Assembly: GCA_019242435.1 (NCBI GenBank)
Contig: JAFAVN010000528.1
Span: forward strand, 1 to 23,723
Direction: 5' to 3'
Length of the DNA stretch: 23,723 bases
DNA from: Verrucomicrobiota bacterium
GTDB lineage: Bacteria; Verrucomicrobiota; Verrucomicrobiia; Chthoniobacterales; JAFAMB01
The notes beneath the pieces are model-generated. The model was not told the origin of the DNA. It searched no databases and was given only the letters and a program-made list of their open reading frames with translations. The position numbers were made by a program, and so were the translations under genes. Below, piece by piece: positions 8,200 to 15,654 of this stretch (its first letter is position 1; each line of letters starts with the position of its first letter).

Positions 8200-8536
8200 G
8201 TGCTGAATAGGAATCATCGACTTCGAATCGGCAGCGCAGCGTGCTCCCACCAGCTACCATTCTTCGGCCTTAGCCCCCGGTGGTCGCTTGTGCTTAATCT
8301 CGAGTTGCCCATTGCCGGCTGCTTCGCATGCAGGCGGGCTGCTTCGCCGACTTGTGGAAGCATATTTGCCTAATAAAACTCACACAAAACGCGATTTTCT
8401 CGTGGACAAGCGCAGGATTTGTACTTTTTTTGTCGCTGGAAATTCCTACATTCCAGGCAATAACTGGTTACACGGGCTCCGTTGTCCTTCTGTTAGCAGC
8501 CAACGTCAACCGCCCACGGACGGGAAAAAAGAGGTT
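8200..8536. other. 337-base intergenic region between trpS and the PUR gene
   Basis: No convincing gene lies here. A GTG-started frame from 8288 runs into the PUR gene but its first 83 residues are cysteine-rich and not protein-like. An 11-base direct repeat GGCTGCTTCGC occurs at 8317-8327 and 8337-8347. No clear terminator for trpS and no well-spaced sigma-70 promoter was found, though a promoter for the PUR gene should lie here. Confidence 0.5.
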
Positions 8537-8767
8537 ATGATTAATAGCAACGCAACACACAATGCTGATGATCCGCTCGCTTCGGAGAAAATTCAGGTGG
8601 ATCGAAAGGTCTTTTTCCTGGATCTGAAAGAGAACCAGCGCGGGCGTTTTCTAAAAATTACGGAAGATGTCAGCGGCCGCCGTGACACGATCATGCTGCC
8701 AGCCAGTGGGTTTCGAGATTTTGTTGATGCCCTCAGCCGGATCGTCGATTTAGAGCAGCGGTTGTAA
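8537..8767 (+). CDS. PUR-family single-stranded nucleic-acid-binding protein
   Basis: The 76-residue protein matches the PUR repeat (PurA/DUF3276 type), a small beta-sheet plus helix unit that binds purine-rich single-stranded DNA or RNA as a dimer. Core features are KVFFLDLKENQRGRFLKI, an acidic/basic turn (EDVSGRRDTI) and the closing helix FRDFVDALSRIV. A single repeat is the bacterial arrangement, also seen in spirochaetes and Bacteroidetes. The ATG at 8537 is chosen because the PUR core follows closely and a GAGG sits at 8531-8534, although its 2-base spacing is shorter than ideal. It stands alone between long gaps, so it is probably transcribed by itself. Target sequence and role are unknown; a nucleoid or RNA regulatory function is inferred from the family. 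Confidence 0.83.
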   Translation: MINSNATHNADDPLASEKIQVDRKVFFLDLKENQRGRFLKITEDVSGRRDTIMLPASGFRDFVDALSRIVDLEQRL

Positions 8768-9043
8768 GAATTCTTTTTCAGCCTCGATTTCGCAAGAGGC
8801 AATCGCCCGTGTGCAAATCGGTAGCCGTGCGGTCTCGTTTGCTCTTTAGCTTCAGCGAAGGTTGCGGACGCCCAAGGCAGTAGGACGAGGCTCACAAAGG
8901 CCTAAGCTTCTTCACGAAGTCTCGCGTTTTCCTCAACGTTTCCGGGTCTTTGTCCAAGCCCGCATGGTTTAAAAACGCTTGTCCGTTTTTGAGAACTGCC
9001 GGCTATTGAGTTTTCCCGGTCCGCCGGTAACCTGCCTTCGCTC

Positions 9044-12000
9044 ATGCCGCGCGATACTTCTCTTCGAAAAATCTTGCTGATTGGCTCCGGTCCGATTGTC
9101 ATCGGGCAGGGCTGCGAGTTCGATTACTCCGGTGTACAGGCCTGCAAAGCGCTTGCCGAGGAGGGATATACTGTTGTTCTGGTTAATTCGAATCCGGCGA
9201 CCATTATGACGGATCCGGAGTTCGCGCATCGCACTTACATCGAACCGATAACTCCCGAGATTGTAGAGCTCATCATCGAAAAGGAGCGACCTGATGCGCT
9301 TCTCCCGACCTTAGGGGGGCAGACTGCGTTGAACACGGCCATGTCCCTGTATAGTAAGGGGGTCCTCGAAAGGTTTGGGGTTCGATTGATCGGGGCTAAT
9401 GCTGAGGCCATCTCCAAGGGCGAAGACCGACAGTTGTTCAAAGAAGCGATGGTCCGCATTGGATTGGACGTGCCGCGTTCCGGGGTTGCTCACAGCTTGT
9501 CGGAAGCACAGGCAGTAGCGGCGGGAATCGGCACCTATCCCTTGATAATCCGTCCCGCATTCACCTTGGGAGGCGCCGGAGGCGGTATCGCTTATAACCG
9601 AGAAGAGTTTGAAGAGATCGTCAGTCGTGGCCTCGAACAATCACCGGTTAAAGAAGCCTTAATCGAAGAATCGTTACTTGGCTGGAAAGAGTTCGAAATG
9701 GAAGTCATGCGCGATCGCATGGACAACTGTGTGGTTATCTGCTCCATCGAGAACCTCGACCCCATGGGGATCCACACGGGCGATTCAATTACCGTCGCTC
9801 CAGTCCAGACCTTAACGGATAAAGAGTACCAGCTTATGCGCGACGCTTCTTTCGCGGTCATTCGCGAGATCGGCGTCGAGACTGGCGGATCGAACATTCA
9901 ATTTGCCGTAGACCCAAAGACCGGGCGGATGGTCGTGATCGAAATGAATCCGCGCGTATCCCGGTCTTCCGCGCTCGCCTCAAAAGCGACTGGGTTTCCG
10001 ATCGCCAAAATCGCGGCCAAACTGGCGGTTGGCTATATGCTCGACGAAATCCGCAATGATATCACCCGGGAGACGCCGGCAAGTTTCGAGCCGGTGATTG
10101 ACTATTGTGTCGTTAAGGTCCCCAGATTCACTTTCGAAAAGTTTCCGCAGGCTGATCCCACACTAACTACCCAGATGAAAAGCGTGGGGGAAGCGATGGC
10201 TATCGGACGCACCTTTAAAGAGTCTTTACAGAAGGCCCTTCGTTCCCTGGAGATTGGCCGGTTCGGACTGGGGGCAGATGGTAAGGATAACGAACCGCGC
10301 ACCGAGGATGGCGCGTGGGACATCACCGAGATCCAGAGAAAGTTGGTAAATGCTTCCTGGGACCGGATCTTTTATGTTCGGTACGCATTTCTGGCCGGCT
10401 TCAGTACAGATAAACTGCACCGACTAACCGGGATTGACCCTTGGTTTCTGGAAAATATTCGCCAGATCGTGTCAGCCGAAGATGCGATTCGGTCCGGGAA
10501 ATTATCTCTTAGAAAGGCGAAACAATTAGGTTTCTCTGATCGGCAAATTGCCTTTCTTACTGGTCGGACAGAAGACGTCGTCCGCCAAGAGCGGACCGAC
10601 CAAGGCATCATACCCACCTATCGCTTGGTCGACACCTGCGCCGCCGAGTTCGAAGCCTACACTCCTTATTATTATTCGACCTACGGCGAAGAAAGCGAGC
10701 TGCGCATTTCGGAGCGTCGGCGGATCCTGATTCTAGGTGGAGGCCCTAATCGAATTGGACAGGGTATCGAGTTCGACTACTGCTGCGTGCATGCTGCCTT
10801 TGCACTGAAAGAGGAGGGATTCGAGACCGTGATGGTGAATTCTAACCCGGAAACTGTGTCCACAGACTATGACACCAGCGATACCCTGTTCTTTGAGCCA
10901 CTGACTTTAGAAGATGTCCTTAGTGTTTACCGCGAGCAGCGTTGCTGGGCGGCGATCGTGCAGTTTGGTGGACAAACCCCGCTTAATCTCGCCAACGCTT
11001 TGCAGGCTAACGGTGTCAACATTATCGGAACCCAGCCGAAAAGTATCGAGATCGCAGAGGACCGGAAACATTTCTCTACGTTACTGCGCCGTCTCGGGTT
11101 GAACCAGCCGCCAAGCGGGACTGCCACAAACGAAACCGACGCGGTCAAAGTAGCCCGGCATATCGGGTATCCGGTCTTGGTCCGGCCTTCATTCGTATTA
11201 GGCGGGCGGGCAATGGAAATCGTTTACCAGGAGGACGATCTTCGCAGGTATATCCGGACCGCAGTCGAAGCCAGCCCGGAACGGCCGGTCTTGGTAGATC
11301 GCTTTCTGGAAGACGCTATCGAGGTCGATGTTGATTGTATCGCCGATGGCGAGACCGTGGTGATCGGCGCTATCATGCAGCACATCGAGGAAGCCGGTAT
11401 TCATAGCGGAGACAGTGCTTGTGTCATTCCGGCATTCTCGCTTTCGGAGCGGGTGTTAGCCGTCATCGCAGACGCCACCAAAGCAATGGCCAAAGAGCTG
11501 GATGTACGCGGTTTGATGAATGTGCAGTTCGCGGTCAAGGAGGAGGAAGTATTTGTGCTGGAGGTTAATCCACGAGCATCGCGAACTGTGCCATTTGTAA
11601 GCAAGGCGATTGGCGTCCCGTTAGCGAAACTGGCTGCTAAAGTGATGGCCGGAAACACCCTCGCTCAGCTTGGTTTCACGAAAGAAAGCGTGCCTCGCCA
11701 TTTTTCGGTTAAAGAGGCGGTTTTTCCATTCATCCGGTTCCCTGGAATCGACATCATGTTAGGCCCGGAAATGAAGGCAACTGGCGAAGTGATGGGGATT
11801 GCCGATGACCTGGGAGTTGCTTATGCCAAGTCGCAAATGGCCGCGCAACCGCCATTGCCGGAAAAAGGTAATCTCTTTGTCAGCGTAAAAGATAGCGATA
11901 AGCCCGCCTTAGTCCCGCTGGCGAAGGAGTTGGTCGAATTGGGCTTCAATCTCTATGCTACCGCCGGTACTGCTAATGCCATCGCCGCCGCCGGAGTTCC

Positions 12001-12259
12001 AGTCCGGCACTTATTCAAGATCTCCGAAGGACGGCCACACGTACTGGATCTTTTGAAGAACGGCGACATCGACCTTATCATCAATACCCCCAGCGGAAAA
12101 ACACCGCGTAAAGATGAAATCAGGATCCGCAGTCTAGCAGTTGCGAATCGGATTCCTATCCTGACGACTATTAGCGCGGTACAAGCCAGCGTCGGTGCGA
12201 TTCGTGGTATCAAAACAAAGGGCATTGACGTCCGTTCGTTGCAGGAATATCACGCGTGA
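9044..12259 (+). CDS. carB: Carbamoyl-phosphate synthase large subunit
   Basis: The large subunit makes carbamoyl phosphate from bicarbonate, ammonia (delivered by CarA) and two ATP, feeding pyrimidine and arginine synthesis. The 1071-residue length is full size. Two ATP-grasp halves are visible: the first begins KILLIGSGPIVIGQG and the second, near residue 560, ILILGGGPNRIGQG. The helical oligomerisation part lies between them. The C-terminal MGS-like allosteric domain starts near 945 (GNLFVSVKDSDKPALVPLAK) and includes TAGTANAI and IINTPSGK. No carA is nearby, so the small subunit is encoded elsewhere. The stop codon overlaps the next ATG (TGATG at 12257-12261), suggesting coupling to the yicC-family gene. 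The ATG at 9044 has no Shine-Dalgarno but follows a pyrimidine-rich leader. The 276-base gap before it (8768-9043) shows no gene or terminator. Confidence 0.97.
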   Translation: MPRDTSLRKILLIGSGPIVIGQGCEFDYSGVQACKALAEEGYTVVLVNSNPATIMTDPEFAHRTYIEPITPEIVELIIEKERPDALLPTLGGQTALNTAMSLYSKGVLERFGVRLIGANAEAISKGEDRQLFKEAMVRIGLDVPRSGVAHSLSEAQAVAAGIGTYPLIIRPAFTLGGAGGGIAYNREEFEEIVSRGLEQSPVKEALIEESLLGWKEFEMEVMRDRMDNCVVICSIENLDPMGIHTGDSITVAPVQTLTDKEYQLMRDASFAVIREIGVETGGSNIQFAVDPKTGRMVVIEMNPRVSRSSALASKATGFPIAKIAAKLAVGYMLDEIRNDITRETPASFEPVIDYCVVKVPRFTFEKFPQADPTLTTQMKSVGEAMAIGRTFKESLQKALRSLEIGRFGLGADGKDNEPRTEDGAWDITEIQRKLVNASWDRIFYVRYAFLAGFSTDKLHRLTGIDPWFLENIRQIVSAEDAIRSGKLSLRKAKQLGFSDRQIAFLTGRTEDVVRQERTDQGIIPTYRLVDTCAAEFEAYTPYYYSTYGEESELRISERRRILILGGGPNRIGQGIEFDYCCVHAAFALKEEGFETVMVNSNPETVSTDYDTSDTLFFEPLTLEDVLSVYREQRCWAAIVQFGGQTPLNLANALQANGVNIIGTQPKSIEIAEDRKHFSTLLRRLGLNQPPSGTATNETDAVKVARHIGYPVLVRPSFVLGGRAMEIVYQEDDLRRYIRTAVEASPERPVLVDRFLEDAIEVDVDCIADGETVVIGAIMQHIEEAGIHSGDSACVIPAFSLSERVLAVIADATKAMAKELDVRGLMNVQFAVKEEEVFVLEVNPRASRTVPFVSKAIGVPLAKLAAKVMAGNTLAQLGFTKESVPRHFSVKEAVFPFIRFPGIDIMLGPEMKATGEVMGIADDLGVAYAKSQMAAQPPLPEKGNLFVSVKDSDKPALVPLAKELVELGFNLYATAGTANAIAAAGVPVRHLFKISEGRPHVLDLLKNGDIDLIINTPSGKTPRKDEIRIRSLAVANRIPILTTISAVQASVGAIRGIKTKGIDVRSLQEYHA

Positions 12260-13131
12260 TGCGCAGCATGACCGGTTACGGTCGAGGACGAGCAGCCAGC
12301 GATCAATGCAAGGTCGTGGTCGAAGTACAGGCTCTCAACAAACGGCAAACCGAAATAATACTCAATTTGCCCGATGCTTTCTCCTCCCTGGAAGCAGAGA
12401 TTCGGGCGGCGATCGATCGTAAAGTCCATCGAGGCAGAATCACTGCCAGTTTGAGGCCGACATTTGTCCGTGGCGAACATGCTCCCAACGTGAATCGGCG
12501 CCTGGCAAAAGATTACGTGGATCTGTTCAAGAGGATGCAAAAAGAGCTGGAGCTTGCCGGAGAGATTGGGATTGAGACTCTGCTTCGGGCACCCGGTGTT
12601 CTCGAGTTACCTGATCAGAAGGAATTGAGGCCGGAAACTCGCCAGGCCGTCATGACCGCTTTGGAAACTGCTCTTGAGCATTTACTCGCGATGCGCGCCA
12701 GAGAAGGTGCTCACCTTTGGCGAGACCTGACTCGTAGAATCAAAACGCTCCGCGGAAACTTGGGGAAAATCCGGAAACTGCAGCCCCACGCTGCCCAACG
12801 TCTCCGGAATTCGCTCAGGGAGCGACTAAGATCGTTTGGAGTAGAAGTCTCGATTGATGACGATCGTTTGGCCAAGGAAGTCGTCTTTTTTGCCGAGCGT
12901 TCCGATTTTTCTGAGGAGTTGTCCCGATTGGAATCACACATCGATCAGTTCCGGGTTACGAGCGAAAAAGAAGATGCCATTGGCAGGACACTGGAGTTCC
13001 TTTGCCAGGAGATCGGGCGCGAACTCAATACGCTGAGTGCTAAAGCCAACAACGCTGAGATTTCCCAACTGGTAGTGCATTCCAAGGCGGAATTGGAAAA
13101 AATCAGAGAGCAGGTCTCTAATGTGGAATGA
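12259..13131 (+). CDS. YicC/YloC-family endoribonuclease-like protein
   Basis: This 290-residue protein matches the YicC/YloC family, recently linked to endoribonuclease activity and small-RNA turnover. It starts with the hallmark MRSMTGYGRG and has the N-terminal YicC domain (about 1-155, including VEVQALNKR). The C-terminal DUF1732-type region carries EVVFFAERSDFSEELSRLESH and GRTLEFLCQEIGRELNTLSAK, followed by a charged helix to the end. The ATG at 12259 is preferred to an overlapping GTG at 12256 because it gives the family N-terminus. It is joined to carB by TGATG and to the following coaC by ATGA. In many bacteria yicC is followed by gmk and rpoZ; here neither is present. Confidence 0.92.
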   Translation: MRSMTGYGRGRAASDQCKVVVEVQALNKRQTEIILNLPDAFSSLEAEIRAAIDRKVHRGRITASLRPTFVRGEHAPNVNRRLAKDYVDLFKRMQKELELAGEIGIETLLRAPGVLELPDQKELRPETRQAVMTALETALEHLLAMRAREGAHLWRDLTRRIKTLRGNLGKIRKLQPHAAQRLRNSLRERLRSFGVEVSIDDDRLAKEVVFFAERSDFSEELSRLESHIDQFRVTSEKEDAIGRTLEFLCQEIGRELNTLSAKANNAEISQLVVHSKAELEKIREQVSNVE

Positions 13132-13670
13132 CCATCGTACTGGGGATCACTGCTTCTATCGCTGCCTACAAGGCGGCCGATCTTGCCAGCCAACTTCGGA
13201 AAGCAGGCTGCGACATCCATGTTGTATTAACGGACGGAGCTACGAGGTTTATCACGCCGCTGACTCTGCAGACACTTTCCCGCCATCCTGTTACTACTGA
13301 TATCTTTGATGAAAAAGTGGGCTGGCAGCCCGGACATATCGATCTGGCAGATCGCGCAGATCTTTTGCTCATAGCCCCGGCATCGGCCGATATTATTGCG
13401 AAACTGGCTCATGGATTTGCGGATGAGGCGCTCACGGCTATTGCTTTGGCGACCAAGGCCCCGGTGCTACTCGCGCCGGCCATGAACGGCAAGATGTGGT
13501 TACACCCCGCCACTCAATCCAATGTTGCCGTACTGCGAGACCGAGGAGTGGAATTCATCGGTCCCGAAGAAGGCATGCTCGCATGCGGATACGAAGGCCT
13601 CGGCCGCCTCTGGCCTATTGACCAGATCGTAGCCACGGCACTGAAGATGTTAAAGCAGACAGGGAAATAG
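13128..13670 (+). CDS. coaC: Phosphopantothenoylcysteine decarboxylase, single domain
   Basis: The 180-residue flavoprotein probably decarboxylates 4'-phosphopantothenoylcysteine to 4'-phosphopantetheine in coenzyme A synthesis, using FMN. Visible features are the flavin-binding start GITASIAAYKAADL, the catalytic-type His70 in GHIDLADRAD, the LAPAMNGKMW substrate motif (115-124), and Cys153 in MLACGYEGLGR. Together these match the PPCDC class rather than UbiX. Most bacteria fuse this domain to the CoaB synthetase; here it stops after the decarboxylase domain with a normal stop and no CoaB remnant downstream. It overlaps the yicC-family gene by ATGA. Confidence 0.88.
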   Translation: MTIVLGITASIAAYKAADLASQLRKAGCDIHVVLTDGATRFITPLTLQTLSRHPVTTDIFDEKVGWQPGHIDLADRADLLLIAPASADIIAKLAHGFADEALTAIALATKAPVLLAPAMNGKMWLHPATQSNVAVLRDRGVEFIGPEEGMLACGYEGLGRLWPIDQIVATALKMLKQTGK

Positions 13671-13692
13671 GAGCCCAGGGCCAGGAAAAACA

Positions 13693-13727
13693 AAATAGGA
13701 GGAGATATTTTCAATCTCCTCCTATTT
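13693..13727. terminator. Hairpin between convergent genes, terminator for both strands
   Basis: A perfect 14-bp stem (13693-13706 / 13714-13727) with a 7-base loop lies between the coaC stop and the convergent histone-like gene. On the minus strand it is followed by TTTTGTTTTT, a good U-tract, so it should stop the histone-like transcript well. On the plus strand it ends TTTAATAA, a weaker exit signal for coaC. Confidence 0.85.
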
Positions 13728-13747
13728 AATAAGACGTAAGATTCTCG

Positions 13748-13876
13748 TTACTTCTTAGCGGCTGCTGGCTTCTTGGCCGTCGCAGCAGGTTTCTTCGCGA
13801 CCTTCTTGGCAGGAGCCTTTTTGGCCGGAGCCTTCTTCGTGGCTGCCTTCTTAGCCGGAGCTTTCTTGGCTGGCAT
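13748..13876 (-). CDS. Small Lys/Ala/Pro-rich histone H1-like protein
   Basis: This 42-residue protein is made almost only of lysine (16), alanine (16) and proline (6), with eight Lys-Lys pairs in PAKKA-type units. It begins MPAKKAPAKKAATKK and ends in KK. Such tails resemble the C-terminal half of histone H1 and bacterial proteins such as AlgP and chlamydial Hc1/Hc2, which bind and compact DNA. Here there is only the tail, with no globular part. A strong ribosome binding site (13884-13892) and a terminator hairpin at 13693-13727 frame it as its own transcription unit, which argues for a real expressed gene. The family tells us DNA binding; regulation and partners are unknown. Its opposite strand reads as a false membrane-like protein. 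Confidence 0.82.
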   Translation of the reverse strand: MPAKKAPAKKAATKKAPAKKAPAKKVAKKPAATAKKPAAAKK

Positions 13877-13883
13877 CAGTTAT

Positions 13884-13892
13884 CCCCCCTTT
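13884..13892 (-). promoter_or_regulatory. Strong Shine-Dalgarno site of the histone-like gene
   Basis: On the minus strand AAAGGGGGG lies 7 bases before the ATG. It is one of the few good ribosome binding sites in a window where most starts lack one, and it decides the start. Confidence 0.7.
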
Positions 13893-13932
13893 CATTCCGC
13901 AGTTGCGGAGGATAAGAAATTCACAATTCGCT

Positions 13933-13961
13933 TGACTAACGAACAATCGACCAACCGTCAA
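13933..13961 (-). promoter_or_regulatory. Possible promoter of the histone-like gene
   Basis: On the minus strand TTGACG (13956-13961) is followed after 17 bases by TAGTCA (13933-13938). The -35 box is good and the spacing ideal, but the -10 box is poor. The position, about 55 bases before the start codon, is plausible. Confidence 0.3.
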
Positions 13962-14100
13962 TGAGAATTTGATTTATCAACTCAATTTTTCGTCAGTTGG
14001 TTACCTCGGAAAACGAGAGAAATATGGTGGCTTGGATCTGCTTGATAAAACTGATATCGCTCGCCAAACCGCATAGATGCTTGATCCGCGGGAATCAAAA

Positions 14101-14302
14101 GGAGTTCAGGAGTACAGAAGTTCAGGAGTTCAGAATCCACCAATATCGGGAGAAAAAATATTTAGCTATTTGTTCGGCGATCGACAACAAAGCATTCCCC
14201 TAAGCTAGTCCCTTCAACCGAGTTCCAGCTCTCCTTGAACTCCTCGATCTCCCCAAAAATCTCCTGACCTTCTGCACTCCTCAAGTCCTGAACTCCTCAA
14301 CA
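14101..14302. repeat. Imperfect inverted repeat of TTCAGGAG-type units (REPIN-like)
   Basis: The left arm (14101-14134) is built from repeated GGAGTTCA/GTTCAGGA units. The right arm (14234-14302) carries the complementary motif several times (GAACTCCT, CTCCTGAC, CTGAACTCCT). Segment 14109-14128 matches the reverse complement of 14261-14280 at 18 of 20 positions. The two arms are about 100 bases apart. The stretch 13877-14375 has no convincing gene; a short frame at 13997-14203 reads through the repeat. This looks like a dispersed intergenic repeat family or a two-copy inverted (REPIN-type) unit. Confidence 0.65.
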
Positions 14303-14375
14303 AACACATGCATTCCCTTTATCTTCGGGCAAAGTACGCCAACATCACATTCCGATAACGAAGCAATGCAGAACG

Positions 14376-15128
14376 ATGAACACTTATCTCCAAGCCGCGA
14401 TTGACGCTGCCAAGGCCGCCGGAGCGCTCATCCGAGAAAATTTTATGCAACCGCTCCAGGTCAACGCCGCGGAGGCCCACGACCTTAAACTCGAGCTCGA
14501 TGTACGCGCCCAAGATCTAATCACGAGCTCTCTCCTCCGCGAGTTTCCAAACACCAATGTGCTTGGTGAAGAGGGATCCACGGAAACAAAGAATCCCGAT
14601 GGCGATTGGATTGTCGATCCCATCGATGGAACCGTGAACTTCTTTTACGGCATTCCCCATTTCTCAGTCTCGATTGCTTTCCGCCGTAACCAGCAAATCG
14701 AGCTCGGAGTGATCTATGACCCGATCAAAGACGAGCTGTGGAGAACGGTGCGGGGCGAGCCTGCGTACTTGAACGATGACATCATTCGAGTCAGCGATCG
14801 AGGGTCGTTAAGTGAGTCGATTGTTTCTGTCGGCTTCTCGAAAACAGAACCGGCTATCCAACTCGGCCTTCGGATACTTAGCGTCATGATAACTAAGGCG
14901 CGTAAATGCCGGATGATGGGAAGCGCAGCGCTGGACCTGGCCTATGTCGCTTGCGGTCGTTTCGATGCCTATATAGAACAGAGCGTTAACTTGTGGGACG
15001 TCGCTGCCGGTTGGTTGCTGGTGGAGTCGGCAGGAGGTAACGTCAAAACCCGGCAAAGCCCGATCGATGAAAAAAAAATTGCGATAATGGCTTCGAACGG
15101 AAGAGTTGATCTGAATTGGATAGGGTAA
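14376..15128 (+). CDS. Inositol monophosphatase family protein
   Basis: The 250-residue protein belongs to the Mg-dependent, Li-sensitive phosphatase family (inositol monophosphatase/SuhB). Motif A is GEEG (64-67, Glu65 and Glu66) and WIVDPIDGTVNFFYG with Asp81 and Asp84. Motif B is NLWDVAAGWLLVESAGG with Asp208. All metal ligands are present, so it should be active. The exact substrate (inositol-1-phosphate, a related sugar phosphate, or a CysQ-type nucleotide) cannot be decided; the plain WDVAAG form leans to inositol monophosphatase. ispF starts 4 bases after its stop, so they are probably co-transcribed. The gap upstream holds the inverted repeat but no clear promoter or Shine-Dalgarno. 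Confidence 0.9.
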   Translation: MNTYLQAAIDAAKAAGALIRENFMQPLQVNAAEAHDLKLELDVRAQDLITSSLLREFPNTNVLGEEGSTETKNPDGDWIVDPIDGTVNFFYGIPHFSVSIAFRRNQQIELGVIYDPIKDELWRTVRGEPAYLNDDIIRVSDRGSLSESIVSVGFSKTEPAIQLGLRILSVMITKARKCRMMGSAALDLAYVACGRFDAYIEQSVNLWDVAAGWLLVESAGGNVKTRQSPIDEKKIAIMASNGRVDLNWIG

Positions 15129-15132
15129 AGCT

Positions 15133-15648
15133 ATGTTCCGAACCGGTATCGGTTACGACATCCATCGGCTAGTGCACGGTAGGAAGCTTGTTTTGGGCGG
15201 CGTCGAGATTCCACATGAACGGGGCCTAGATGGACATTCTGATGCGGATGTTTTAAGCCACGCGATCGCAGACGCTTTGTTAGGTGCTGCCGGTGAAAGG
15301 GATATCGGACATCATTTCCCGAACACGGATCAATCGATCAAAGGGATTGATAGCCAGGAGATTCTCCGACAAATACAGCTGATGTTGATGCAGAAACAGT
15401 ATGCAATCGTAAATATCGATTCGTCTCTGATTGCCGAGGAGCCTCGGATTGGACCGCATATCGCCGCGATGCGTGAACGCATCTCTAAGACCCTGAACCT
15501 GCCTTCCGAGCAAATTGGAATAAAAGCGACCACCAACGAAGGTCTAGGCTTTATCGGACGGGGCGAAGGAATCGCCGCCATGGCAATAGCCACCTTGGAA
15601 AAGAGAGAACCGCGCTTTCCTGTAGATACGCCCCGAGCACTAGCCTAA
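15133..15648 (+). CDS. ispF: 2-C-methyl-D-erythritol 2,4-cyclodiphosphate synthase
   Basis: IspF closes the ring of CDP-methylerythritol 2-phosphate to MEcPP in the MEP isoprenoid pathway, as a trimer with zinc at the subunit interfaces. The 171 residues fit the family, with about ten extra at the C-terminus. Zinc ligands Asp9 and His11 (GYDIHR) and His43 (SDADVLSHAI) are visible, as are DIGHHFPNTD and the signature KATTNEGLGFIGRGEGIAA. It lies 4 bases after the phosphatase gene and 6 bases before cysS, so a three-gene operon is likely. The ispF-cysS neighbourhood is also seen in other bacteria. Confidence 0.96.
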   Translation: MFRTGIGYDIHRLVHGRKLVLGGVEIPHERGLDGHSDADVLSHAIADALLGAAGERDIGHHFPNTDQSIKGIDSQEILRQIQLMLMQKQYAIVNIDSSLIAEEPRIGPHIAAMRERISKTLNLPSEQIGIKATTNEGLGFIGRGEGIAAMAIATLEKREPRFPVDTPRALA

Positions 15649-15654
15649 GCATTC

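Noticed and set aside
8288..8536. GTG-started N-terminal extension of the PUR protein
   Set aside because: The extension is unlike PUR family starts, and a GAGG plus ATG lie at 8531-8539.
8593..8895. Minus-strand frame starting like a signal peptide
   Set aside because: It runs opposite the PUR gene and the rest has no protein-like pattern.
13773..13964. Plus-strand frame reading as an Ala/Phe/Gly-rich membrane-like protein
   Set aside because: It is the exact opposite strand of the Lys/Ala/Pro-rich histone-like gene, whose signals are far better.
13997..14203. Possible small protein of 68 residues
   Set aside because: Its second half is just the translated repeat, with no ribosome site or protein-like composition.
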